A stretch of 64,000 bases of DNA, taken from assembly GCF_910592395.1 (NCBI RefSeq), contig NC_088311.1, positions 14,574,501 to 14,638,500 of the forward strand, written 5' to 3'. Shown here in pieces: positions 20,090 to 29,460 of this stretch. A program made the position numbers and the translations under genes. Position 1 is the stretch's first letter; each line of letters opens with the position of its first letter. Below the pieces are notes generated by a model, which had not been told where the DNA came from, did not search any database, and was given only the letters and a program-made list of their open reading frames with translations. The DNA is from Lineus longissimus (taxonomy: Eukaryota > Nemertea > Pilidiophora > Heteronemertea > Lineidae).

Positions 20090-21109
20090 ATTAAAAGACG
20101 AGTATGATTTCTCAGTGTTTGAAAGTAATGAGGGTGGACTTCCTGGAGTGTACCGGATTACAACCCCATCATAACCGATCCAGATTATTATATCAATAAT
20201 TCGAAAATTAATTTCTTTCTGATGCAAGTTCTTGAGAACAGAATGCCTCCAATGTTTAATGCAGATTATGATGCAGGTATGGTTTATTTCAAGTACCCCG
20301 ATACCTTCATCAAGTATCATGTTAATCAACATAAAAATGTTTTTAATGTGATAGAACAGAAACCATACCAACAATTCATGATATTGAAGTCATCAGGTTT
20401 CTCAAATCCTGGGATAGAGAGATTGAATGATTCTATCAGAACTTATGTTTATTGCATACTTGGGGCACAGACACTCACCAGAACGCCTATTATTAGGAGA
20501 ACAGGAACACAAATAGATGCTCAGAAGGAATTCGTCAAACTTCTGAAGGATTCGATAGACCAGCATCCTGATATCCCCACTTCTATTCAAAGGTATCAGA
20601 AATCATTATCTGAGACACATACAAGACTTGATTATGTAATTGCCCCTGGACTGTACATCATTGGTTCTAACATGGTAAGGTAGAAAATTACAATAATGAT
20701 ATCTTAATTGCACCCAGTAATGCTAAGTTTGGTAAGATTGATGTTAATGGCAAAAATACTCTACCACCACCAAAGATGGAAGGACCAATTGTTAAGACAA
20801 TAAGAGTTAAGACTAATGATGTCATTATGAAACCTAAGGTTGAACATAAAATTAAAAAAACCTGTGTGTAAGATTGAGAGTAAGATTAATAAAACTGACC
20901 ACAGCCATGTTAATCACAGTCGTGTTGATCACAGCACAGAGCTTGATAATCCTCCTATTGCTAACAGTCATGCTACTGATAAATCAGATGACTCACATGA
21001 TACCATTAAATTGCTATTGTACACGGTGGATGGTAGTATAGCGGAGTCCCAGTTGCAGCATCCTGGTTGCAGCAGAAACGTTATAGGCCGTAGATCTTGC
21101 TATCCTCAA
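20090..21109 (+). pseudogene. Remnant of an unidentified, possibly Polinton-type, gene
   Basis: A protein-like reading continues through several frames. It includes ESNEGGLPGVYRITTP (about 20117-20165), then a shift to DPDYYINNSKINFFLMQVLE and a 153-codon ORF (20222-20683) rich in Asn, Tyr and Lys. After a stop and a shift, the frame near 20700-20870 reads APSNAKFGKIDVNGKN. Another shift leads to a His/Ser/Asp-rich stretch (HSHVNHSRVDHSTELD, about 20905). It ends where the BEL/Pao LTR begins at 21110. I do not recognise the family. The codon use and low GC resemble the Polinton genes at 1-7.8 kb, which is the only hint of origin. Confidence 0.4.
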
Positions 21110-22100
21110 TGTGGGATCCATGGGGTCTGCCTCAAACGCGCACCAAAGAATGAACAACAAGTCCAGGTTCTATTGATACGGTTTACTGAAAAAAGTAGAA
21201 AAACAAATAAGTGACGATACAGAAAGTAAACAAAGGAAGAAACACATTCAAGCAATGACAACAACAACAATGACCTCAATTACTGTCCCCTGGCCCTGTG
21301 CCAAAGTGAATACACACCACGTAATTATAGACCCCACATACAACAAATGTGGGGTCTATATTAAGATTACTAGTAGGAGAAGGTACTAGGCTTCTGCATT
21401 CTTCCAAGGTTATATTATGGAGGTAGTCCAGCAAAACTGCTATTTCAACTGAAAAACTGTCACCCTGTCCCATCAAACTAAACTCGATCTAGTGCACCTG
21501 GCAAAGATTTTTTCGAAATTCGGATAATTTTGATGACTTTGAAGCGTTTTTATGCGCCGATTTTCTGATTTGCTTTCAAATCTCCGGCACGATTCTGTCA
21601 ATCACACCTATATTAGCATAAGCTCCGCCCCGTAATGGTGACGTCATATCCTCATGCATCATTGCGGCGGTATCTCTTTGCCGAAGTGGCGAGCTGTCGA
21701 GTATTTTGAGCAAAGAACGACAGTTGACATGGATGAATGAAGGAATAAAGTAAAGGAATAGCCTTAAATGCTTATCGATGATCCATCCTGCCCATCTGAA
21801 AAGGTTAGGGTGCTGTTTAAATGTCACTGAGCGTGTGATTTTGAGAAAGCGCGAGCGTGTTTGTCCGGAAATAGATCATCCGCGAAACGGAATAGACTTC
21901 ACTCCTCCATACGTGTACTGTGTGGGCCCGTGGGGGCTATCAAATTTGCTGAGAAGCAAATTTCAAATTTCTAGTTACCACTTTAATTGAAAGAACCAAT
22001 ACTGGAGCCCAATGTTGATAGAGACACAGAGTTACCTATATTACATAACAATTGGCCCAATGCAAACAACTGTCCTCAAACTAACACAACAGGTTCCCCA
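21110..22100 (-). repeat. 3' LTR of the BEL/Pao element (interrupted)
   Basis: It matches the LTR at 26727-27102 in two blocks, 21110-21327 and 21975-22100, separated by a 647-bp insertion. The outer ends are TGTGGGA and GGTTCCCCA. Compared with the other LTR it has several substitutions and lacks the 34-bp tandem duplication, which points to an old insertion. Confidence 0.75.
21328..21974. mobile_element. Insertion in the 3' LTR, starting with a perfect palindrome
   Basis: The 647-bp insert is flanked by TTA (21325-21327 and 21975-21977), a 3-bp duplication of the Harbinger type. It begins with TAGACCCCACAT, a 7-nt loop and ATGTGGGGTCTA. Its two ends do not match each other as long inverted repeats, so the class is uncertain. 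It has no coding content. Confidence 0.45.
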
Positions 22101-22112
22101 GTCATCGACGTA

Positions 22113-23078
22113 CAGTCCTTCAAAAAAGTAAATGGACACACAAAAATCAAATTTTCTTGAAAACGGCTGGTGATAAATCGATGCGGTTTGCTGCATTTGA
22201 TAGGGCATTTAGTTGTGCATCATGATATCTACCACTTGGAAATTTGCTATTTTACCTATAAGTCATTTTTTTCGATTTATGAAAGGTCCCAAAATCAACT
22301 TTTTTATCACGCATTTTTTGGGGGCAAATTTTATATTGACTGGAAGCAACTGTTGAGTTATGAGTGAATATCTAAGAAATTCCACAGTTTTCACTTGAAT
22401 CTGCAACTTATTAACCCATTTGTGCAAAAGGGTTTTGTTACCCGGTCTTCTACTGCGGAGATGCCCCCTTGATATTATTCACCTGGCCCAGACAACCGGA
22501 ATCATGTCACCATTTCAATGGCCTCGTTTAATATGCCTATGAATAGCTCTCCCAGGCCTGGATTTGGCAGCTGGACAATGGGTTCACCAATATTACTTTA
22601 CCCTCGCGTTTACAATACATCAATGTTAACAACATTTCCACCCCCATTCAAAACCTCAGCCAATAAGGAATTAACACTCGGGCTGCATGTTGAAACTGAC
22701 ATAATTGGCTATGGTCGACTTCTCCAAAGTAATTCCAAAGTCAATAAACAAGGTGCAAAATTTTGACATAAAATGCTGTTTTCCCACCAATTAACACAAG
22801 ATATTTTCATCACCTTGATGGGGACGTGGGTTTTTCATCATGGTGATTCATCCTATCAAGAAAAAGTACGAAAAAAATCGGAAACGAAAAAGTTGATTTT
22901 GGGGCCTTTTGTAAATCAATAAAAGTCGGTATTAGATAAAATGGCTAATTTTTATGTGGTAGATACCATGATGCACAACTAAATGTCCTATCAAATGCAG
23001 CAAACCGCATCGATTTATCACCAGCCGTTTTCAAGAAAATTTGATTTTTGTGTGTCCATTTACTTTTTTGAAGGACTG
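22113..23078. mobile_element. Tc1/mariner-type element without transposase
   Basis: The element is 966 bp long, flanked by a TA dinucleotide on both sides (22111-22112, 23079-23080). Its ends are CAGTCCTTCAAAAAAGTAAA. The terminal inverted repeats are long, about 195 bp, and over 90% alike by eye in the outer 110 bp. The middle holds no transposase ORF, so it is non-autonomous. The TA lies in the tyrosine codon of the BEL/Pao YVDD motif. Confidence 0.8.
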
Positions 23079-23080
23079 TA

Positions 23081-24080
23081 CATGTGCTTCAGCAGCGTGT
23101 CCGTGACATCCTTCTCATACAGTTCCTGATTGTCTAAAGCGGTTTGTCTGAGGGCGTAGTTGGCACAGCTAGCCGACGATGATGCTCCAAACAGATGGAC
23201 CATCATCTGGTACTCAACGAGTGGGCCGGAGGTGTCTCCATCTTTCCAGTACAGGAACCTCAGGAAGCTGGCTTGATCAGGTGGAACACGGACCTGATAA
23301 AACATAGACTCGACATCACTTATGACCTCAACGCTGTCCTGCCTAAACATCAACAGGGTGTCGACGAGAGTGTTGGTGAGGTTCGGACCCTGTAGCAGTT
23401 GATCGTTGAGAGACGTCCCTCCAAACCTCGCAGCGCAATCAAAGACAACCCGAAGCTTCTTCTTCTTTGGATGGTACACCCCGTGGTGAGGCAGGTATCA
23501 CGTCTTACCATCACGTTGGTTCAACTGCTCCACCAGCACTTCTCGAGCATAGCCCTTAGACAGTACATTGTTCATAAAGGCTTTGTACTCCTCACAGAAC
23601 TCATCATTCCTGGCGAACTTCTTAGCCAGAGTCACAGCACGCTGCTCCACTTGTGATCTGTTATTCGTCATGACAACAGAATCACTCTTGAAGGGAAGAC
23701 CAAGGACGTAATGACCATCCTCCATACGTTTAGAGCTCTCAGCTAACTCCAAGAACCTCTGATCATCACGCGATAACTCCTTCTCATCATCTGCCAGTTG
23801 CTCACTGAAGTCCTGATTAAAGTACTGATGAAGCTGCTCCTCTAGGTTGCTCACTTTCTTGATGGAGACGTGAAAGCTGCTGAGCTCATCTAAGGGCTTG
23901 CCAGGTTTCACTAGGCCATTCACTGACCAGCCTAACAGAGTTCTAATAGCGTAAGGACCATTCTCCTGGCTAAGAATGATCTCGTAAGGCTCCATAGCCT
24001 TCGGTGCATTCGAGCCAATCAACAAATCGATGTCAGCATCTATCTCAGGAATGCTTACTCTGCTGAGATAATGCCATTGG
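23081..24080 (-). pseudogene. BEL/Pao reverse transcriptase region, with premature stop and 3' deletion
   Basis: On the minus strand, frames 24025-23498 and 23479-23060 together give the segment between protease and RT (LIGSNAPKAMEPYEI, YAIRTLLGWSVNGLV) and RT itself (KLRVVFDCAARFGGTSLNDQ, SVEVISDVESMFYQVRVPPD, MMVHLFGASSSASCANYALR). A TGA near 23499 stands where the family has the Trp of WYLPHHGV. The frame runs to the codons just before YVDD. The YVDD codons themselves lie at 22101-22112, beyond the Tc1/mariner insertion, and the rest of pol is deleted. Together with the 24918-26576 segment it formed one polyprotein. Confidence 0.8.
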
Positions 24081-24090
24081 TCAATGTCCT

Positions 24091-24930
24091 ATTATATTAT
24101 ATTATTATTATTTATTAAATCCAAATAAACAAAATTACATATTGAGACAATTGCCAGGGCTTAGGCTGAAAGCATTAATAGCCCTGGTTACAATGGTATA
24201 CAAAGAACAAGTTAAATCAAGATAAGGTAACATACTTTGAATGGAAAGAAAGGGATGCAAGTAAAGGTAAAGTAACACAAATAGTTATAGTGTGTACAAA
24301 GGTAGTGATTGATGAGGGGTTCCATTGATCTGGCACTAGTTACCAGAAAAGGCGATAATATTACTGAGAAAAATGGCTGTTTTTTCTACAACAAGCCTGT
24401 TTGAAGTAAGGTCCAATGAAAATTGACCATTAAGAAGAAAATGGAGCCTCTCATCAACACGAAGATTGAAAAACCTAACAGAAGTAAGGTGTGGCAGCAA
24501 ACCAGGATCATTCAAGAAATCGTTACGTAAATCATTTAATTAAAGAGAAGGTGTTTAGTAGATTGGGAGTGAGCCCCGCAATCACAAGATGGACTTAAAA
24601 CGTTGGTAAAATTGTGGGAATAAAAGTGACACCGAAAAACTAAGTCACACCTTGTCCTATTGAGTGAAAGTTCATTTTTACGAGTAAGAGCCAATTTTGT
24701 AGAAGTAAGAAGGTTATGTTTACCTCTCAGAAAAATTCGGATATTGTATTTAAATGAGTTTCTTGAGAAGCAGTTTTTTATATTGACAGGCACAGACTCC
24801 CAATCTCTAATTACAAATGGCACAGTTGACTTGCTAAATCTTGCAGATGATCTAGGGGGAAGTACATAGTCTCGCTGGGTCCATAAACGGCCAGGAGGCG
24901 CCCGATTACGATAAATGTCAAAGATTGTCC
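24091..24930 (-). mobile_element. 5'-truncated LINE insertion with 10-bp target duplication
   Basis: The insert is flanked by tcaatgtcct (24081-24090 and 24931-24940). Its 3' tail, at the left on the plus strand, is a run of AAT-type repeats (attatattat, then attattatta). The coding remnant (minus strand, from about 24910) reads TIFDIYRNRAPPGRLWTQRD, later VIRDWESVPVNIKN and a terminal zinc-like motif SPSCDCGAHSQSTKHLLFNC, typical of the end of LINE ORF2 proteins. All upstream RT parts are missing. Confidence 0.75.
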
Positions 24931-24940
24931 TCAATGTCCT

Positions 24941-26576
24941 CCTGCTTGGGAATGTCATCTTTCGTGACGGGTAACTTAGGCTGCGTGTACATCTCAGGGA
25001 GTTCCGTGAAAACACCAGTATTGAGGCCGCTAACTTCAATTCCTTTCAACAAGTAACTGGTTGTCGGCTTTGACTGATCCGACATGGTTGACAGGTTAAT
25101 CTTCACCTTCGATCTCCTCAGATTAAGACGTTTCATCAGCCTCTCAGTGCAAAATGAAGCTGTACTGCAAGTGTCAAGAAACGCGTAAGTCCTGACCTCC
25201 TTACTGCTGCTGATCGCCTTCACTGTCACCGGAACTACAGACATAGCGCAATCTGACATAGCTGTAGAAGTAGAACTGTTCTTGATGTCCGCTGGCTTAG
25301 CATCCGCGCTCTCAGCCCTATGTAACACGGTTGGATGGGACCCTGAACATAACTCGCACTTGAGTCTCTTTACGCAGGTTTTACTGACATGTCCATCACT
25401 GGCCAGAGTCAAACAACCGAAACAAAGGTTATGGGACTGCAGAAACTTGATCCTCTCAGAGTTTGGCTTGTAACGTAGGCGTCTGCAGACTTCCAAGGTG
25501 TGGTTGCCCTGGCAGAACAAACACGACTTATCGGAGGCGGTGGATTGGCGCTCTGGCTTGGCAGCAATCTTACTCGAACTGGAACTTGAACTTGACCCTG
25601 CACTGACGCTTCCGATCGTGGCAAAGCTTTCCTTTGACTTGGGGTTTGAACGCTTCTTGAAGTTCGATTTCGATTTCTCAACGTCTTTCTCCACGATACA
25701 GCCGAAGACGGGCTCATTCAGCAAGCGCGACTGCTTGTCAATGAACTTCACGAAGTCCTCAAACCTGACTCGACGACTACACTCAGAGTCAGTTATGTCC
25801 AACGCTCGAGCTCTCCATCCTGACCGCATCTTGAAGGGTAGCTTGGACTGCAGTTCCCGTAGGTTCTTCGGATGATCTAGCTCCTGCATGTAATCAATGT
25901 CCTTCATGGTACTGAGGCAGCCAAGAAGGAATAACGCAAACTTCTTGGTGCTTGCTGCGTCCTCTGCTTTGATGTTGGGCCATCCCATTGCTTTCTCAAC
26001 ATACGCCGTTGAGATCCGATACTCGTCTCCAAAGTTTTCCTTCAGAAGCTCCATGGCCCGACCAAAGCCTCGAGCTGGGTTCATGTGTATACAGCTCCTC
26101 ACGAGCTCCTGAGGCTCACCCGTGGTGTACTGCTCCAGGCAGTATATGTGATCCTTCGGGTTCTCCGTCTTGTCGATGACACCGTGCTCAAAGGCCCGAA
26201 CGAAAAGCCTTAACTCCATCGGATCACCAGAGAACACAGCGATGTTGCGAGCTGGCAGTGTGGTTCTCAGGTTTTGCCTCACCAGAGCTTCCGTGATTGT
26301 ATTCTGTTTCCTCATGATGTCCTGAAACACTTCCATGGCCTCAGCCATGCCCTGAGCCTTATCCCACTTGATGGACTCCTCATCTTCAGGCTCGGTCTCA
26401 TCGTCACCCTAGGCACGCTGTGACGGTGTCTTAGCCTCGTCGAAAAGCTCCTTGGCTTGCTTCCTCACTGATGACTTGCGAGCAGACTTCATTGCCTGCA
26501 GCTGATCCTCGATCGCCTTTTGCGAAGGCTTTCGATCCCGAGAGCCCCGACGAACGGGCTTATCCAAATCGGCCAT
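24941..26576 (-). pseudogene. BEL/Pao gag (DUF1759), zinc knuckles and retropepsin
   Basis: The start ATG is at 26576 (MADLDKPVRRGSRDRKPSQK). An in-frame TAG at 26411-26409 interrupts codon 56; from 26348 to the LINE junction the frame is open. A capsid-like DUF1759 domain (FSGDPMELRLFVRAFEHGV, AMELLKENFGDEYRISTAYV) is followed by a basic Ser-rich linker, zinc knuckles (CLFCQGNHTLEVCRRL, CFGCLTLASDGHVSKTC, CELCSGSHPTVLH) and a retropepsin-like motif, AFLDTCSTASFCTERL. The usual Gly of D-T/S-G is Cys here, which should impair catalysis. The LINE insertion at 24930 interrupts the transition to the next segment. Confidence 0.8.
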
Positions 26577-26726
26577 AGCCAGTATCCTATACCGTAGTCG
26601 TAATCGTTAATCGAAACTGCCGAAACCTTGACCTTGACGATTCCAACGTGTCTCCTTAGACCGGGTTGATGTCCTCAAGCGGCAGCGTGGTTGTCCTCAA
26701 GCGTCAGCGTCGTAATTCTTAAACGA
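26577..26726. other. BEL/Pao 5' leader
   Basis: Between the gag ATG and the 5' LTR lie 150 bp without an ORF. They include two similar pieces, ttgaggacaaccacgctgcc and cttgaggacatcaaccc (minus strand). A primer-binding site could not be assigned with confidence. Confidence 0.4.
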
Positions 26727-27102
26727 TGTGGGAGCCATGGGGTCTGCCTCAAATGCGTACCAAAAAATGAACAACAAGTCCAGGTTCTATTGATACGGTT
26801 TACTGAAAAAAGTAGAAAAACAAATAAGTGACGATACAGAAAGTTAACAAAGGAAGAAACAGTGACGATACAGAAAGTTAACAAAGGAAGAAACACATTC
26901 AAGCAATGACAACAACAACGATGACCTCAATAACTGTCCCCTGGCCCAGTGCCAAAGTTGAATACACACCACGTAATTACCATTATAATTGAAAGAACCA
27001 ATACTGGAGCCCAATGCTCATAGAGACACAGAGTTACCTATATTACATAACAATTGGCCCAATGCAAACAACTGTACTCAAACTAACACAACAGGTTCCC
27101 CA
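26727..27102 (-). repeat. 5' LTR of the BEL/Pao element (376 bp)
   Basis: It is bounded by TGTGGGA and GGTTCCCCA on the plus strand and matches the interrupted LTR at 21110-22100. It contains a 34-bp tandem duplication (26829-26895, unit agtgacgatacagaaagtta...) that is single in the other LTR. Confidence 0.75.
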
Positions 27103-27490
27103 AAGATAGCATAATCACGTGACCCACATACAACCCAAACATGATTTAAACGGACTAGAACAGGTGTAAAAAAGGTCGCACGCACACACACACATGACAC
27201 AGTACATCAATGCATGTAAAGCACATGAGAAAATACAGGGTAAACAAAAGGGCCTAAAATACATAGAAAACAATATCACTTACAGAATGTGTAACGACCT
27301 AGAGTCTGACCATGACTCCACAGAACACAAAACTAACGAACTGGGCCACTTTGGCCAAAGATGTTTGATATATCAGTAGATTACAAAGAGATAGGGAAAA
27401 CCACTTTGGCCCTATCCACCATCTTGGAAATAACCACCCTTTTTAGAAGTATGGAAGACCACACATACCCAACATAACTTCAACGTTTAA
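27103..27490. other. No gene recognised
   Basis: Short ORFs only. A CA-rich run lies at 27180-27200. Confidence 0.4.
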
Positions 27491-28206
27491 GGCGGCAAAT
27501 TTGAAACATGTAAACATTGAAAAATGGCCTTCACACTCAAAGATGATGGAAGTACAATGAGTCAGCAGTTGTGTGTGTAATTCCATGCAGAGTATATAAA
27601 TCCAGACAGAGTATGATTATATAAGGTTACCAATTTATTTCGACGTCCGTTCGAGATGTACATGTAGTTATGGCGGCAAATTTGAAACATTGAAAAATGG
27701 CCTTCACACTCAAAGATGATGGAAGTACAATGAGTCAGCAGTTGTGTGTGTAATTCCATGCAGAGTATATAAATTCAGACAGAGTATGATTATATAAGGT
27801 TACCAATTTATTTCGACGTCCGTTCGAGATGTATATGTAGTTATGGCGGCAAATTTGAACCATGTAAACATTGAAAAAATGGCCTTCACACTCAAAGATG
27901 ATGGAAGTACAATGAGTCAGCAGTTGTATGTGTAATTCCATGCAGAGTATATAAATCCATACAGAGTATGATTATATAAGGTTACAAATTTGTTTCAACG
28001 TCCGTTCGAGATGTACATGTAGTTATGGCGGCAAATTTGAAACATGTAAACATTGAAAAAATGGCTTTCACACTCAAAGATGATGGAAGTACAATGAGAC
28101 AGCAGTTGTATGTGTAATTCCATGCAGAGTATATAAATCCATACAGAGTATGATTATATAAGGTTACCAATTTATTTTGACGTCCGTTCGAGATGTACAT
28201 GTAGTT
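27491..28206. repeat. Satellite-like tandem array, four units of about 180 bp
   Basis: Units start with ggcggcaaatttgaa at 27491, 27672, 27845 and 28027 (spacings 181, 173 and 182), and the last ends near 28206. Each contains gatgatggaagtacaatgag, an attccatgcagagtatataa stretch and tttcgacgtccgttcgaga. Differences are single bases and small gaps, such as a missing catgtaaa in unit 2. Some minus-strand ORFs of 65-81 codons simply follow the repeat. Confidence 0.85.
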
Positions 28207-28882
28207 GACAAGGCAGAGTTCATACAAGATGGTTGATACAGAAGTGTCAATGAGCTGGAGCAGCAGAATAGGTTCCTATAGCTGGGTGTCCAAACCAAGG
28301 ATGTAGCCTATACGCTTGCTATTCCGGAACTCCCAAGCATGATCACAGCACGACATTATATAGTCTAGCAGTTATGAAACAGTTACGAAACCCCAAACTG
28401 TTTGCTAAAAACGATCACAAAATAAAGTTATCATACTAGACTTGCTTCAAGAACTTTCAAACCCGTCAATCATGGACCTACTAGACAGGGAATAATTGCA
28501 TTAAACATGTAAAATGTAACTCAAAATGGTCCCTTAAACGACTTGCACCCATTAGCTGGTCACGGACTCCTATGTCTTAATCATTAAATTCCCAAATAAT
28601 CACATTTGGAGCGAAAACCTGACCAAAGGAATGTTATACCCTAACGACAAGACTTTAAGTCGCCTTATGTTTTAGACTGCTACTGAGAAAGGCTTCTCAG
28701 GAATTTTATAAACGGTGATAAGACCCTTTTACACGACCACAATTTACGGCTATTAAACAATCGAATTTGATAACTTAATGAAGCCCTAAAATCCCTGTCT
28801 GGACAGTAAGACCGGCATTAAGAGTTATTACATCCAAACGGTCAGCCTAGACTGTCTTAAACGGAAGTTACGCCTACGTACA
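28207..28882. other. No gene recognised
   Basis: Unique-looking sequence directly left of the gypsy insertion. With 41763-41874 it was one continuous stretch before the insertion. Confidence 0.4.
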
Positions 28883-29439
28883 TGTTGAACAGGAAGCGCC
28901 TGATCATTCGTAGGTTCTTGTCCTCTCCCAGGTCGATGGAATACCGGGGATGGACCGGTGATGTGTTCACAAAAGTGGCTCAGACTCCCGTGAAAGTGTT
29001 CAAACAGTGACTAAATCAACTCAGGATTGCGCCAATATATATATTAAAGAGTTGTGGAAGTGATGATATGTACATGCATGCATTTAAGGATAGAATCAGG
29101 CCTAAATTAGACATCATTACGATTTGAGGTCCTACCTTGATAAAATCGGGAAAAAGAGAGCGAGAGCGTGAATTAATTATCTCGGTCGTCATGGACACAA
29201 CCAACGTCATCGAGAACCCTTTTTCAGACCCCCGTAACACTAGGATGTGGATCGAACCCTTTACATTTCTTTCAAGTTGGGTGGAACGGACTTCGCCGGC
29301 CACCCGAAGGGTCCAATCAGCATCAACAACGCCCCGACATCCCACAATTAACCCAGTCTCGCTCTGACTCTACATAAGAAATTATATTATTTATGTATAT
29401 ACTGGCGCTTTAATGTAGCCCAACAACAGATATGTTACA
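28883..29439 (-). repeat. 3' LTR of the gypsy element
   Basis: 557 bp, TG...CA ends; on the element strand it starts TGTAACATATCTG and ends CCTGTTCAACA. A TATA-like gtatatacataaataa lies near its 5' end. The one difference I see from the other LTR is near 29042 (tatata versus tatgta). Confidence 0.95.
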
Positions 29440-29460
29440 CGCCCCCCCTCAAAAAAAAGT
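29440..29460 (-). other. Polypurine tract
   Basis: On the element strand the bases just before the 3' LTR read ...TTTTTTTTGAGGGGGGGCG, a purine-rich TGAGGGGGGG directly before the LTR start. This is the primer for plus-strand synthesis. Confidence 0.8.

Larger units (their letters stand above)
21110..27102 (-). mobile_element. BEL/Pao retrotransposon, internally deleted and hit by three insertions
   Basis: Two LTRs (21110-22100 and 26727-27102), bounded by TG...CA, flank gag, protease and RT segments on the minus strand. The 3' half of pol (rest of RT, RNase H, integrase) is missing. The coding region stops at the YVDD motif and runs straight into the 3' LTR. Insertions: 21328-21974 in the 3' LTR, a Tc1/mariner-type element at 22113-23078, and a LINE fragment at 24091-24930. 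I found no matching target duplication at the outer ends. Confidence 0.8.

Noticed and set aside
21102-27110. tgctatc and gatagca flanking the BEL/Pao element
   Set aside because: They are inverted, not direct, and only 7 bp; not a target duplication.
27491-28206. Regular repeats suggesting a CRISPR array
   Set aside because: Units are about 180 bp and repeat along their whole length, without short repeats and unique spacers; the context is eukaryotic.
29016-29345. 109-codon ORF present in both gypsy LTRs (also 41339-41668)
   Set aside because: It is duplicated only because the LTR is duplicated. It has no recognisable domain and crosses LTR regulatory sequence.
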